Source: Alphaproteobacteria bacterium (GTDB lineage Bacteria > Pseudomonadota > Alphaproteobacteria > Sphingomonadales > Kordiimonadaceae). From it: a stretch of 64,000 bases of DNA. The first letter of the stretch is position 1. Every line of letters starts with the position of its first letter. The notes under the pieces are model-generated. The model did no database searches. It was not told where the DNA came from and was given only the letters and a program-made list of their open reading frames with translations. Of the stretch, positions 28,862 through 39,116 are shown piece by piece. Position numbers and translations under genes: made by a program. Location: the NCBI GenBank assembly GCA_006226495.1, contig SBGU01000040.1, forward strand, positions 16,589 through 80,588, in the 5' to 3' direction.

Positions 28862-29970
28862 CAGGGTTGTCCCCTCTTTTCATTCACTCTGATTACAAGC
28901 GCCGCCAAGTCTTCGGCGGCACGAAGGTGCGCCATTGCGCGCATGTTTTCCGACGCATCGCGAAGCTCGCCCATGTCGGTGAACAGATATTCCAGTTTTT
29001 TGGCCAGCGCTTCGGTGGTGAAGTCGCGCTCTTCCAGCATCCAGCCACCACCCGCGCGCACCACACGCTGGGCATTGGCCTTCTGGTGGTCGTCCGCCGC
29101 GATGGCCAGGGGCACCAGGATCGCCGGGCGGCCCATGGCGGTCAGTTCCGAAAGGGTCGAGGCGCCGGCACGACAGATCACCAGTTGCGTGCGCAACAGA
29201 ATGGCACCGACATCGTCGAAATAGGGTTGCACCCGGGCCCGCACACCTGCGGCCCTGTAGGCCTCGATCACCCGTTCCACATCCTCGCTTCTGGCCTGGT
29301 GGACGACCTCGACGCGGCTCCTAAGCTCTTCCGGCAAGGCGGTGATCGCCGCCGGCACCACGTCCGACAGGATGCGCGCGCCCTGGCTGCCGCCCAGGAT
29401 GAAAACACGGATATCCCCGAAGCCCAGCGGCACGGCATAGGCGATGTTGGCCAGCTTGCCGATCAGCTTGCGCACCGGGTTTCCGGTCACTTCGGTATGA
29501 ACCCATTCGGCCACCCGTTCGGTATCCCCGACACTCAAGGCCACCAGCGCCGCCTTCTCGGCCATCAGCCGGTTCACCCGGCCCAGCACCGCATTCTGTT
29601 CATGCAGCACATAGGGGATTTTCATGCTGCGCGCTGCCAGTACCGCCGGCAGCGACGGATAACCGCCAAAACCGACCACAACGCCCGGGCGCTGAAGCTT
29701 GAACTGCCTGCGCACCTGCAGGGTGCTGGCAATGATCGAAAGCACCGACCGCACTTTGCCCAGAAGACCACCGCCCATATGGCTTGCAGCCGTCAGTACA
29801 TGCCGGTCGATATCGACAAGCGCGTTGCCGATGGCATCGCCTCTTTTGTCGGTGATCAGCGACACGTCATACCCTTCGCGCACCAGCACGTCGGCCACGG
29901 CTTCGGCCGGCATCATATGGCCGCCGGTGCCGCCTGCAGCCAGCACGATATGGGGCGTAACCGCCATCAT
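28861..29970 (-). CDS. murG: UDP-GlcNAc:lipid I N-acetylglucosaminyltransferase MurG
   Basis: A 369-residue peripheral membrane GT-B enzyme producing lipid [14 protein letters not shown] is the first G-loop, [14 protein letters not shown] and [13 protein letters not shown] are typical, [10 protein letters not shown] is the second G-loop and [22 protein letters not shown] the donor site. Overlaps ftsW by four bases. Confidence 0.97.
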   Translation of the reverse strand: MMAVTPHIVLAAGGTGGHMMPAEAVADVLVREGYDVSLITDKRGDAIGNALVDIDRHVLTAASHMGGGLLGKVRSVLSIIASTLQVRRQFKLQRPGVVVGFGGYPSLPAVLAARSMKIPYVLHEQNAVLGRVNRLMAEKAALVALSVGDTERVAEWVHTEVTGNPVRKLIGKLANIAYAVPLGFGDIRVFILGGSQGARILSDVVPAAITALPEELRSRVEVVHQARSEDVERVIEAYRAAGVRARVQPYFDDVGAILLRTQLVICRAGASTLSELTAMGRPAILVPLAIAADDHQKANAQRVVRAGGGWMLEERDFTTEALAKKLEYLFTDMGELRDASENMRAMAHLRAAEDLAALVIRVNEKRGQP

Positions 29971-31118
29971 TCCGCGGCCCTCCAGCCGACGGGGTCGGTA
30001 CCGGGGCGGATGAAACGGTTGCGGCGCGTCAGCGCCAGCACCATGCCCATGCCGATTGCCAGCGCCAGCATTGACGAACCGCCATAGGATACAAACGGCA
30101 GGGTCATACCCTTGGACGGCAACAGCGCCAGATTCACGCCGACATTGATCAGGGTCTGCAGGCCGAACTGCATGATCAGACCCGCCGCCGCCATCATGCG
30201 GAACGGGTTTTCTTCTTCCAGGAGATGCGCAAGCCCGCGCACCACCAGCCCCGCGAACAGCATCAACAGCATTACACAGGCGATGGAGCCGAACTCCTCG
30301 CCAACCACCGCAAAGATATAGTCCGTGTGCGCATCCGGCAGGCGCAGCTTCACGATGCCCTCGCCCGGGCCGGTGCCCAGAAGGCCGCCATGTTCAAACG
30401 CCTGCATGGCCTTGTCGGCCTGATAGGTATCGCCGCTTGCCGGGTTGATGAAACGGTCGATGCGGCTGGCCACGTGCGGCAGCAGGGTATAGCCGAGACC
30501 AAGGCCGGCGATGCCGGTAAAGCCCGCGGCCACCAGCCACATGATCGGCAGGCCGGCAATGGCCATCTGGGCGAAGAACACCACGCTGATCAGCACCGTC
30601 TGGCCAAAATCGGGCTGCAAGACCAGAAGCCCGGCCACGACGGCATAAAGACCAAAGGCCACGCGCTTGGACGGCAGGCGTTCATCGGTGAACTGCGCCG
30701 ACAAAATCCAGGCAGTGGTGACCACAAAAAAAGGTTTCAGGAATTCGCTTGGTTGCAGGGTGAAACTGCCGATCTGCAGCCAGCGGTGTGCGCCCTTGAT
30801 CTCGGGCCCGATAACCAGTGTCGCCACCATCAGCAGCAGCATGGCCGGGAAACCCAGCACACACAGACGCCTGACCAGCGTGGTCGACATCATCGAAATG
30901 CCGAACACGGTCATGAGCGCGAGCGCGAGGAACGCGGCCTGGCGTTTGACAAAATGCAGGGCATCAAGGCCCAAACGTTCGGCCACCGCCGGGCTTGCGG
31001 TCAGGGTCAGCCAGATGCCGACCATGATGAGGGCAATGATCAGCGCCAGCATCCAGCGGTCGACGGTCCACCACCAGCGGGAGACGACGGAATTGTCTGT
31101 GCGCGAAAAGGCAATCAT
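29967..31118 (-). CDS. ftsW: Lipid II polymerase of the divisome, FtsW
   Basis: A 383-residue SEDS-family glycosyltransferase with about ten membrane helices. HRWLQIGSFTLQPSEFLKPFFV, LLQPDFGQT and GPGEGIVKLRLPDAHTDYIFAVVGEE (split) and LPFVSYGGSSMLA are signature segments including the catalytic Asp region. Works with FtsI, coded six genes upstream. Overlaps murD by four bases. Confidence 0.96.
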   Translation of the reverse strand: MIAFSRTDNSVVSRWWWTVDRWMLALIIALIMVGIWLTLTASPAVAERLGLDALHFVKRQAAFLALALMTVFGISMMSTTLVRRLCVLGFPAMLLLMVATLVIGPEIKGAHRWLQIGSFTLQPSEFLKPFFVVTTAWILSAQFTDERLPSKRVAFGLYAVVAGLLVLQPDFGQTVLISVVFFAQMAIAGLPIMWLVAAGFTGIAGLGLGYTLLPHVASRIDRFINPASGDTYQADKAMQAFEHGGLLGTGPGEGIVKLRLPDAHTDYIFAVVGEEFGSIACVMLLMLFAGLVVRGLAHLLEEENPFRMMAAAGLIMQFGLQTLINVGVNLALLPSKGMTLPFVSYGGSSMLALAIGMGMVLALTRRNRFIRPGTDPVGWRAAE

Positions 31119-32479
31119 GCCGCGGCCCCCTGCCGTGCTTCCACAAGGGCGCGGAAAGTCGCACCCCGGTGTTCGAAGTCACGGAACTGGTCGAAGGCCG
31201 TGCAGGCCGGCGACAGCAGGATCGTATCGCCCGGTTCGGCGTCGGCGACCGCAAGGTCGATGGCATGGGCCAGGTCGTGGCAGTCGATATAATCCACATA
31301 ACCCTTGATGCCCTCGGCGATGGCGTCCGCCGCTTCGCCGATCAGGTAGGCGCGGGCCACATTCACCATATAGGGCGCCAGCGCCATGAAGCTCTTGTCC
31401 TTTGGCCGGCCACCCGCGATCCAGCGGATGCGCGAAAAGCTGCCCAGCGCCCGTTCAGCCGCGTCCACATTGGTGGCCTTGCTGTCGTTCACGAAACGGA
31501 TGCCATCGATGGTGGCGATAACTTCCTGCCGGTGTGCAAGACCCGGGAAGCTGCGGAAGGCGTCAAGGATCGCGCCCGGCGCAAAACCCAGAAGCCGCCC
31601 GGTCGCATAGGCCATGGCGGCATTTTGCCAGTTGTGGCGCCCCCGCAATGCTGGCAGGCCGGTCAGGCTGCCGACCGCATCCGCGGTGCCACTGCGGTCG
31701 TCGACCAGCAGGCCGTCGCCGGTGACATAGATGCCGCCTTCGGCGGGACCGGTCACCGAAACCGCAATGGCGCGCGCGCCCAAAGCTTCCCTGATGCCGG
31801 CGCCATACGCATCGTCGATGCCGACGATGGCGACACCGTCCGGTTTCTGCATATCGAACAGCTTGCGTTTGGCGGCCACATAACCCGCCATGTCGCCATG
31901 CCGGTCCAGATGGTCGGGCGTGATATTCAGCAGGATCGCGATATCGGCCACGAACTGGCGTGTGAGGTCGATCTGGAAAGACGACATCTCGAACACATAG
32001 ACACCGTCTTCTTCGAGCGGATCGAGCGACAGGATGCCGGTGCCGATATTGCCGCCCACGGCAGCCGGGCGCCCGCAGGCCGCGATCATATGGCCGATCA
32101 GCGCCGTCGTGGTGGATTTGCCGTTGGTGCCGGTAATCGCCACCGTGCTGTGGCCCGGAAGCTCGCTACGGGCTTTTTCGAACACGTCAAAATCGCTGAT
32201 CGTGGGTACGTGCGCTGCCTGCGCCTTTTTCACCAGCGCATGCGGGATCGGGTGCGTGAGCGGCACACCCGGTGCCAGCATCAGCGCATGCAGGGTGCCA
32301 AAATCCAGCGCATACAGGTCATCGACCATCGGTTCGGCTGCCTGCCGGCGATCGGCATTGTCGTCCCAGGCATGCACAACGGCGCCCGAGGCCGCAAGCG
32401 CCCTGACGGCGGCAAGCCCGGTGCGGGCAAGGCCAAAGACCCCGATCTGTTTATCCTTGTATGCGCGTGCGGTGATCAA
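31115..32479 (-). CDS. murD: UDP-MurNAc-L-alanine-D-glutamate ligase
   Basis: A 454-residue Mur ligase. IGVFGLARTGLAAVRAL at the UDP site, intact P-loop ITGTNGKSTTTALIG, FEMSSFQID, NITPDHLDRHG and FVNDSKATN. All catalytic motifs are present, in contrast to the MurF-like protein of the same cluster. Six bases after mraY. Confidence 0.97.
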   Translation of the reverse strand: MITARAYKDKQIGVFGLARTGLAAVRALAASGAVVHAWDDNADRRQAAEPMVDDLYALDFGTLHALMLAPGVPLTHPIPHALVKKAQAAHVPTISDFDVFEKARSELPGHSTVAITGTNGKSTTTALIGHMIAACGRPAAVGGNIGTGILSLDPLEEDGVYVFEMSSFQIDLTRQFVADIAILLNITPDHLDRHGDMAGYVAAKRKLFDMQKPDGVAIVGIDDAYGAGIREALGARAIAVSVTGPAEGGIYVTGDGLLVDDRSGTADAVGSLTGLPALRGRHNWQNAAMAYATGRLLGFAPGAILDAFRSFPGLAHRQEVIATIDGIRFVNDSKATNVDAAERALGSFSRIRWIAGGRPKDKSFMALAPYMVNVARAYLIGEAADAIAEGIKGYVDYIDCHDLAHAIDLAVADAEPGDTILLSPACTAFDQFRDFEHRGATFRALVEARQGAAA

Positions 32480-32485
32480 TTGATC

Positions 32486-33562
32486 TTACCTCAGCTTCAG
32501 GGTGGCAAGGCCGATAAGGGCCAGGATGACGGAAATGATCCAGAAGCGGATCACGATCGTGGGTTCGGCCCAGCCCTTCTGTTCATAATGGTGATGCAGG
32601 GGCGCCATCCTGAACACGCGCTTGCCGGTCAGTTTGAAGGACGCCACCTGCACGATGACCGAAATGGTCTCCAGCCAGAACAGGCCGCCGATGATGCCCA
32701 GCACGATTTCATGTTTGGTGACCACGGCCATGGACGCCAGCGCGCCGCCCAGGGCCAGGGAACCCGTGTCGCCCATGAACACCATCGCAGGTGGTGCATT
32801 GAACCACAGGAAACCGAGCCCGGCACCGATGATGGCGCCCGCCAGCACCGCCAGTTCACCCGAACCGGCGACATAAGTGACGCCAAGGTATGATGCATAG
32901 ACCGTGCTGCCGACCATATAGGCGATGAAGCCGAACGCGGCAGCGGCGATGATTACCGGCACGATGGCAAGGCCGTCCAGCCCGTCGGTCAGGTTCACGG
33001 CGTTACCGCCCCAGACCATGACCAGCATGGCAAAGGGCACATACCAGAACCCCATATCGAGGACAAAATTCTTCACGAACGGCAGCGCCAGGGTGGGTCC
33101 GTTCAGGGACGCCATCCACCAGGCGACAGCGCCGGTGATGCCAAATTCCAGCAGCAGACGCACCTTGCCGGACACACCCGCAGAGGTGCGTTTGGTGACC
33201 TTCAGATAGTCGTCGACAAAACCGATGGCGCCAAACGACAGGGTGACGATCAGCACCGCCCACACGTAAGGGTTCGAAAGGTCCGCCCACAGGAAGGTGG
33301 AAACCCCCATGGCCAGGAGGATCATGAAGCCGCCCATCGTGGGGGTGCCGGCCTTGGTGATGATATGGCTTTGCGGGCCATCCTCGCGGATCGGTTGGCC
33401 TTTTTTCTGCTTGGCTTTCAGCCAGCGGATGATCATGGGACCGAAGATGAAGCAGATGATCAGCGCCGTCAGCACCGCGCCGCCGGTGCGGAACGTCAGG
33501 TAACGGAACAGGTTGAACATGCCACCATGTCCGGCATATTGGCTGAGCAGATTATACAGCAT
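32486..33562 (-). CDS. mraY: Phospho-MurNAc-pentapeptide transferase MraY
   Basis: A 358-residue polytopic enzyme making lipid [32 protein letters not shown] (catalytic Asp pair), [37 protein letters not shown] and the C-terminal HHHYEQKGW are invariant motifs. Lies 15 bp after the MurF-derived gene. Confidence 0.98.
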   Translation of the reverse strand: MLYNLLSQYAGHGGMFNLFRYLTFRTGGAVLTALIICFIFGPMIIRWLKAKQKKGQPIREDGPQSHIITKAGTPTMGGFMILLAMGVSTFLWADLSNPYVWAVLIVTLSFGAIGFVDDYLKVTKRTSAGVSGKVRLLLEFGITGAVAWWMASLNGPTLALPFVKNFVLDMGFWYVPFAMLVMVWGGNAVNLTDGLDGLAIVPVIIAAAAFGFIAYMVGSTVYASYLGVTYVAGSGELAVLAGAIIGAGLGFLWFNAPPAMVFMGDTGSLALGGALASMAVVTKHEIVLGIIGGLFWLETISVIVQVASFKLTGKRVFRMAPLHHHYEQKGWAEPTIVIRFWIISVILALIGLATLKLR

Positions 33563-33577
33563 GTCCGTTACTCCCTA

Positions 33578-34576
33578 CTATTCCGCAAGCATGAGCGCGC
33601 GTGTGGGCGCCCTGCCCGTCTGTTGTTCGTCCCGCATTGCGGCCCCGATTGCCGGCCGCACGGTATCGTCCATATCCCTGCCCGCACCCAGACCCGCCAG
33701 CGCCATGGCCGCCCGGCCCAGATCGCCGCCGGCTGCCTTGACGGCCGCCATCAACATCAGGCTTTTAAGCGCAAGATACCGGCCCGGCAGGCCGACCTTG
33801 TAGGTCACCGGCACACCGTCGATATCAGCGCTCAGGCAGGTGCATTGGGCATGTTCGGTCAGCTTCAGGACCCTTACGTCGCTGCGGCTTCCGAGGGAGA
33901 CGGTCATGACCGCCACACCCCGCCGGCGCGCCCGACGCACGAGGGATGAAGCATCCGCCCTATCCCTGTCAATAACCAGCATTGAACCTTCTGCAAGGCC
34001 TTCAAATGCCTCGCCAATTTCGGTGCCTTCGGCGCAGCCGACCATCATCACATGGGGCTTCACCAGTGCAACATCGGCGACTGCGTCGCCGTAAGCCAGG
34101 TCGAACACGCCAAAACGCGCACTGCGCGGCAGGCGCGCAAGGGTCAGCGGCACGGTATGTTCACCCGCCGTCATGTCGCGGCGTTCGCGCGACAGCACAT
34201 CCAGCATGCGGCGCAGAAGGTTCGCGTCCGCGCCGCCCGTCAGCACGATACGGCTGGCCGGCGCGCGGTCGCGTGCGTGGGCCGCCATCAGGCGCAGGGT
34301 GGCGCCGGTGTCGGCCACATGCACAAGGCGCTGGTTGTCGTCGCGGGTGTCGCCCACATCACCATGCACCAGCGCCGCGATGGCACCGCGCGCAATGGCA
34401 TCGGCCGCCGCGTCATGGCCGCCGCCCGGCACACCGTCCAGCGCGATGAACAGGTCGCCCGGCAACAGGCCGCGGCTGGTGACCCGAAGGCCGTCCGCAT
34501 ACCAAGGGCGCGCCATCAGCGCGCCACACGTGGCCCCCAGTTCGACCGAAGTCCAGATGGGTTCGTCAATCTGCAC
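33578..34576 (-). CDS. MurF-derived protein lacking ligase motifs (pseudo-MurF)
   Basis: A 332-residue protein at the murF position. It can be followed along MurF from IWTSVELGATCG through LLPGDLFIALDG (UDP-binding domain), VPLTLARLPRSARFGVFDL and FEGLAEGSMLVIDRD to GRYLALKSLMLMAAVKAAGGDL. However, the P-loop (TGSxGKT in MurF) reads LTGGADANLL (residues 112-121), the ENHxG and EMGMN segments are lost, the stretch with the carbamylated lysine before FEGL is deleted, and the C-terminal ligase domain with its SYNANP motif is replaced by a 30-residue tail. MurF is normally 450-480 residues. The frame is intact and tightly spaced between murE and mraY, so it appears maintained. It should not ligate D-Ala-D-Ala; a real MurF must be elsewhere, or another solution is used. 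Confidence 0.75.
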   Translation of the reverse strand: MQIDEPIWTSVELGATCGALMARPWYADGLRVTSRGLLPGDLFIALDGVPGGGHDAAADAIARGAIAALVHGDVGDTRDDNQRLVHVADTGATLRLMAAHARDRAPASRIVLTGGADANLLRRMLDVLSRERRDMTAGEHTVPLTLARLPRSARFGVFDLAYGDAVADVALVKPHVMMVGCAEGTEIGEAFEGLAEGSMLVIDRDRADASSLVRRARRRGVAVMTVSLGSRSDVRVLKLTEHAQCTCLSADIDGVPVTYKVGLPGRYLALKSLMLMAAVKAAGGDLGRAAMALAGLGAGRDMDDTVRPAIGAAMRDEQQTGRAPTRALMLAE

Positions 34577-34579
34577 GCC

Positions 34580-36028
34580 CTAGCCCTCGCTCCCCAGGAT
34601 GCTGCGCACCGTTTCAATATCCGAAAAAGGCAGTATGTCGGCCCCGACGATCTGTCCTTCTTCATGTCCCTTGCCGGCAACGATCAGCATGTCCCCGTGC
34701 TGCATGGTTGCCATGGCGGTTTCGATGGCCCGCGCGCGGTCGCCCACTTCGATGGCGTCCGGGCACGCGGCCAGAATGGCTTCGCGGATTGCGCCGGCGT
34801 TTTCGCTGCGCGGGTTGTCGTCGGTTACAAACACGGTGTCCGCCAGTTCAGCGGCGATGGCGCCCATCTGCGGGCGTTTGCCGGTGTCGCGGTCGCCACC
34901 ACAGCCGAACACCACCAGCAGCCGGTTCGGTTTGTGGGCGCGCGCGGCTTCGAGCACGGTTTTCAGGCCGTCCGGCGTGTGGGCATAATCCACAAACACG
35001 GCGCCGCCGGCCCCTGTGGTGCCGATCAGTTCCATGCGGCCCGGCACACCTTTGAGGGATGCAAGGGCCGCGAACGCCGCCCCCGCGTCCATGCCGGTCG
35101 CAATGGCAAGGCCTGCGGCCACCAGCGCATTCTTGGCCTGGAAATAGCCAACCAGCGGCAGATCGATATCATAGGACTGCCCACCATAGGACACGCTGAT
35201 ATGCTGGCCCGTGGGCGCCACTTCCTGCGACAGCAGGCGAATGACCGCCGCCTCGCGCGTACCGACGCTCAAACAGGTCAGCCCGCGCGCCCAGCAGATA
35301 TCCTCCAGCACCCGGCCCCAGGGGTCGTCGGTGTTGATAACCGCGGTCTGGCCCGGCGCCAGAAGGTCGCCAAACAGACGGGCTTTCGCAAAAAAATAGC
35401 CCTGCTCGGTCTTGTGATAGTCCAGATGGTCGCGCGTCAGGTTGGTGAAGGCGGCAGCCTTCAGATGCACGCCGTCCAGCCGGTACTGGTCCAGCCCGTG
35501 GCTTGATGCTTCAATGGCGGCATGGCTGACACCGGCTTCCTTCAGGTCACGCAGCATGCCATGCAGCGCCATCGGGTCCGGCGTAGTCAGGCCACCCGGC
35601 AAGGTGATGACATCCGACCGCACACCGAGCGTGCCGATGCTGGCGGCATTCAGGCCGCCCGCGCGCCAGATCTGGCGGGTGAAATCGGCGACCGAGGTTT
35701 TGCCGTTGGTGCCGGTGACAGCAACCATATAATCGGGCTGCTGTTCAAAATAGCGGGACGCGAGATCGGCATAGCGCCGGCGCGGATTCTGGTCCTCGAC
35801 CACCGGCACGCCGATATCGACGGGTGCGCCGCCCGGCGTGGTCAGGATCGCGCTGGCACCAGCTTCGACCGCCGCCTTGATGAAGGCGCGGCCGTCGGTT
35901 TTGGTGCCGGGCAAGGCCACGAACAGGTCACCCGGGCGCACGCGGCGGCTGTCGACAGTCATGCCCGAAATCCGGACATCGCCCGCCGCTTTTTTACCGC
36001 CCAACAATTCCGCCAGGGTGAGTGTCAT
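34580..36028 (-). CDS. murE: UDP-MurNAc-tripeptide synthetase MurE
   Basis: A 482-residue Mur ligase adding the third stem-peptide residue. MTVDSRRVRPGDLFVALPG, intact P-loop VTGTNGKTSVADF, EASSHGLDQYRLDGV, TNLTRDHLDYHKT and YFFAKARLF (carbamate Lys) are present. TDDNPRSENAGAI is the DNPR motif of enzymes that use meso-diaminopimelate. Four bases before the MurF-like gene. Confidence 0.97.
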   Translation of the reverse strand: MTLTLAELLGGKKAAGDVRISGMTVDSRRVRPGDLFVALPGTKTDGRAFIKAAVEAGASAILTTPGGAPVDIGVPVVEDQNPRRRYADLASRYFEQQPDYMVAVTGTNGKTSVADFTRQIWRAGGLNAASIGTLGVRSDVITLPGGLTTPDPMALHGMLRDLKEAGVSHAAIEASSHGLDQYRLDGVHLKAAAFTNLTRDHLDYHKTEQGYFFAKARLFGDLLAPGQTAVINTDDPWGRVLEDICWARGLTCLSVGTREAAVIRLLSQEVAPTGQHISVSYGGQSYDIDLPLVGYFQAKNALVAAGLAIATGMDAGAAFAALASLKGVPGRMELIGTTGAGGAVFVDYAHTPDGLKTVLEAARAHKPNRLLVVFGCGGDRDTGKRPQMGAIAAELADTVFVTDDNPRSENAGAIREAILAACPDAIEVGDRARAIETAMATMQHGDMLIVAGKGHEEGQIVGADILPFSDIETVRSILGSEG

Positions 36029-36050
36029 TTCAGGCTTTGCCCAATCCTTC

Positions 36051-37733
36051 CTACTTCTCGATCAACAGGGCCGCCTGCTGGTAAAGGCCCTGGTCTTCTT
36101 TTTTGGGCGCCACACCCAGAAGGGGTGCGGTGCGCAAAATCACATTCTTCACCACAGGGGCCGCAACCCAGCCGCCCGAGGCATACCCAAAGGTTTCCTT
36201 GGTGCCACGGGGTTCATCCAGCAGCGCAAACACCGCATATTGCGGGTCGTCCATCGGATAAACGCCCATGAAGGACGAAATCAGCGCCTTGCGGTCGTAA
36301 CCGCCAGCGCGCGGTTTTTCGGCGGTGCCGGTCTTGCCACCGACCCGGTAGCCCACCGCATCCGCCCGGCTGGCGGTGCCCTTCAGCACCACCATGCGCA
36401 GAAGCTGGCGCATCTCGCGGCTGGTTTTGGCACTGACAATCTGCCGGCTGGTCTGGCCCGCATGATCAGTGTGCATCAGGGTTGCCGGCATCAGGTGACC
36501 ACCGTTCACCACCGCCGCAACACCGGTCGCAAGCTGGATCGGGCTCACAGCGATGCCATGGCCATAGGAGATGGTCATTGTGGAAATTTTGTGCCACGAA
36601 GCGGGATAAATCGGGGCACCCACCTCCGTCAGCTCAAGCGTGGTCGGCTGCAGCATGCCGATGTTCGACAGGAATGCCTGCTGGCGTTCGGTGCCCAGGT
36701 CCAGCGCCATCTGGGCCGTACCGATGTTGGACGAATAGGCGAAAATCTCCGGCACACTGAGGTAGCGGCGTTTCGGGTGGTCGTCCCGGATGGTGAAGCG
36801 TGCCACATGCAGGGGCTGGGTCGCGTCGTAACCATCTTTGAAGGTGACCACCTTTTCGTCAAGCGCGGCGGCGAACGTGAAGGTCTTGAAGGTCGAACCC
36901 AGTTCGTACACACCCTGGCTCACACGGTTGAAGCGCTCATCGTCGCCGACACCGGTGATATTGTTGGGGTCGTAATCCGGCAGCGACACCATGGCGACCA
37001 CTTCGCCGGTGCGCACATCCATCACCAGACCGGCGGCACCGATGGCCCGGTGCGCGCTCATCGCGGCTTCCAGTTCATCCGCCAGCGCATACTGGACCCG
37101 GATATCAAGCGACAGCTTCAGGGGTTCGCCCGCACGGTCATGGTCGTTCAGCCGGTCGTTGAAATAATGCTCGACCCCGGCAAGGCCGTTGCCGTCCACA
37201 TCCACATAGCCAAGCGCATGCGCGGCCAGCCGGCCATGCGGGTAAATGCGCTCTTCCTCGCGCTCGAACGCGAAGGCGGGGATACCAAGGGCGTTCACCT
37301 GCCACTTCTGGCGCGGGGTCAGCTTGCGCTTCAGCCACACGAACTTGCGACCGGACGACAGTTTTTCCTCAACGTCCGCCAGCGACAGGTCGGGCAACAC
37401 CGACACCAGCTTGGCCGCGGCTTCCTTCGGGTTCCTGATCTCGCTCGGGTTCGCATACAGGGACGCGGTTTCAAGGTTGGTGGCCAGGATTTCACCATTA
37501 CGGTCGACAATGTCGGCGCGCGCGACAGAGACCGGCGGCACCACGATCTGGCGGCTGGTGGTCTGTTTTTCCTCAGGCGTCGACAGCCCCAAATCCACCG
37601 TGCGCACCGCCATGACACCAAAGGCGCCCATGAACAGCACAGCCGCCACCATCAGGCGGCCACGTGCGACTTCCATCGCGCTTTTGCGTTCACCTTCCAG
37701 GATGGTTGCATGTCTGATCGGCACGGCGTTCAC
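36051..37733 (-). CDS. ftsI: Septal peptidoglycan transpeptidase FtsI (PBP3)
   Basis: A 560-residue class B penicillin-binding protein. One N-terminal membrane helix (about residues 25-45), pedestal domain with RADIVDRNGEILATNL, then transpeptidase motifs GSTFKTFTF (SxxK), YSSNIG (SxN) and GGKTGTAEK (KTG). Crosslinks septal wall with FtsW. Overlaps ftsL by four bases. Confidence 0.97.
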   Translation of the reverse strand: MNAVPIRHATILEGERKSAMEVARGRLMVAAVLFMGAFGVMAVRTVDLGLSTPEEKQTTSRQIVVPPVSVARADIVDRNGEILATNLETASLYANPSEIRNPKEAAAKLVSVLPDLSLADVEEKLSSGRKFVWLKRKLTPRQKWQVNALGIPAFAFEREEERIYPHGRLAAHALGYVDVDGNGLAGVEHYFNDRLNDHDRAGEPLKLSLDIRVQYALADELEAAMSAHRAIGAAGLVMDVRTGEVVAMVSLPDYDPNNITGVGDDERFNRVSQGVYELGSTFKTFTFAAALDEKVVTFKDGYDATQPLHVARFTIRDDHPKRRYLSVPEIFAYSSNIGTAQMALDLGTERQQAFLSNIGMLQPTTLELTEVGAPIYPASWHKISTMTISYGHGIAVSPIQLATGVAAVVNGGHLMPATLMHTDHAGQTSRQIVSAKTSREMRQLLRMVVLKGTASRADAVGYRVGGKTGTAEKPRAGGYDRKALISSFMGVYPMDDPQYAVFALLDEPRGTKETFGYASGGWVAAPVVKNVILRTAPLLGVAPKKEDQGLYQQAALLIEK

Positions 37734-38128
37734 AGCGAATGGCCTTTCGTATTGCGGGTGGATTTGTCGGTTTTCTTGTCGTCTTTCTGGTTGCTCGCGG
37801 CCGGCAGCAGCACACCCGGGTCTTCAACCGGGTCGGCGTCCTTGGGCCGGAACGGAATGCGGTCGGGCTCGGCCATCACCTGCGTCGCCTTCGGCGGCAT
37901 CAGCGCCAGGAATTTGACCGACTGGTCCTGCAGCGCCCGTGGCGTGGTCAGGTACGACCATTCGGCTTCAAGAACCCGGATCGCTTCGCGGTCGTCATGG
38001 ATTTGGGCGGCAAGGGCGCGCACATCGTCGGCCTTTTCCTGCACCACAAGCTTCAGCTTCAGAACGGCAGCACCACAGGCAAGTGCGGCGACGGCGGCAA
38101 AGGCGGTCACGACCCTACGCATGGTCAC
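37730..38128 (-). CDS. ftsL: Cell division protein FtsL
   Basis: A 132-residue bitopic protein: short cytoplasmic end, membrane helix (about residues 5-25), then a leucine-zipper-like coiled coil ([33 protein letters not shown] split) and a charged C-terminal tail ([15 protein letters not shown]). Position between rsmH and ftsI defines it. Overlaps rsmH by 14 bases. Confidence 0.85.
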   Translation of the reverse strand: MTMRRVVTAFAAVAALACGAAVLKLKLVVQEKADDVRALAAQIHDDREAIRVLEAEWSYLTTPRALQDQSVKFLALMPPKATQVMAEPDRIPFRPKDADPVEDPGVLLPAASNQKDDKKTDKSTRNTKGHSL

Positions 38129-39116
38129 CCCCTATTGCCGGCGCATCGGTGCGAATGGCTTGACGAAGCCGGGCAGAGCGGGAACGCGGGTTCACATCCT
38201 CCTCCGCTTTGCCCGGCTTCTGGGCTCCCTTAAGCCTGAGCTCGAATGTCGGTTTGGGCCCCTGGTCGAGGGACGGGGGCAAATGCCGGCTGCCGGCAGG
38301 CGTGCGCCCACCGCGTTCGGTGACAAAATGTTTGACCAGGCGGTCCTCGAGCGAATGGAAGCACACCACCACCAGCCGGCCGCCGGGGTTCAGGATCGCT
38401 TCAGCGCCTTCAAGGCCGCGGGCCAGTTCGCCCAGTTCGTCATTCACATGGATACGCAAAGCCTGGAAGGTGCGGGTGGCCGGATGCACGGCCTTCACAC
38501 CCTTGCGGCGCGGCGGCATGCCCAGGGTCTTCTCGATAATGGACGCCAGCGCGCGGGTGCGCTCGATCGGCGCCTCGAGCCGCGCGCGCACAATGGCGGC
38601 GGCGATGCGGCGCGACTTATGTTCCTCGCCATAGCGGTAGATAATGTCCGCGAGGCGGGTTTCCTCGTAATTGTTCACCACATCGGCGGCGCTTTCACCC
38701 TTCATGGCCATGCGCATGTCCAGAGGGCCGTCTTCCATGAAGGAAAAACCGCGCTCGGCTTCATCCAACTGGAACGACGACACACCGATATCCAGCATCA
38801 CACCGTCGACCTTGGGCATACCAGCTTCGGGCAGCAGGCGGCCCATGTCACCGAAGCAGCCTTCGATCATGTGGAAACGCTCGCCAAATTCGGCCTTCAG
38901 ACCCTGGGCGCGCTTGATGGCGTCGGGGTCGCGGTCGATGGCATAGACGGTGCAATCGGCGGCCTTCAGGACCGCGCGGGTGTAACCGCCGGCACCAAAC
39001 GTGCCGTCCACATACACTTCGCCGTCTTTGGGGGCGAGCGTGGACAAAACTTCAGCCAGCATCACGGGGATGTGCTGGCCGCCTTTGCCTTCCGCCATTT
39101 CGGGCTTGCGGGTCAT
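38115..39116 (-). CDS. rsmH: 16S rRNA (cytosine1402-N4)-methyltransferase RsmH
   Basis: A 333-residue SAM-dependent methyltransferase (formerly MraW). [27 protein letters not shown] (SAM loop), [29 protein letters not shown] (split), PLDMRM and [12 protein letters not shown] are family motifs. The ATG at 39116 overlaps the mraZ stop (ATGA); the frame extends upstream inside mraZ but without conservation. Confidence 0.97.
   Translation of the reverse strand: MTRKPEMAEGKGGQHIPVMLAEVLSTLAPKDGEVYVDGTFGAGGYTRAVLKAADCTVYAIDRDPDAIKRAQGLKAEFGERFHMIEGCFGDMGRLLPEAGMPKVDGVMLDIGVSSFQLDEAERGFSFMEDGPLDMRMAMKGESAADVVNNYEETRLADIIYRYGEEHKSRRIAAAIVRARLEAPIERTRALASIIEKTLGMPPRRKGVKAVHPATRTFQALRIHVNDELGELARGLEGAEAILNPGGRLVVVCFHSLEDRLVKHFVTERGGRTPAGSRHLPPSLDQGPKPTFELRLKGAQKPGKAEEDVNPRSRSARLRQAIRTDAPAIGGDHA

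Noticed and set aside
33578..34576. Frameshifted or truncated murF pseudogene
   Set aside because: I looked for the missing domain in other frames; the 33562-33578 gap is too short to hold it and the frame is continuous, so an intact shortened gene is more likely than a frameshift.
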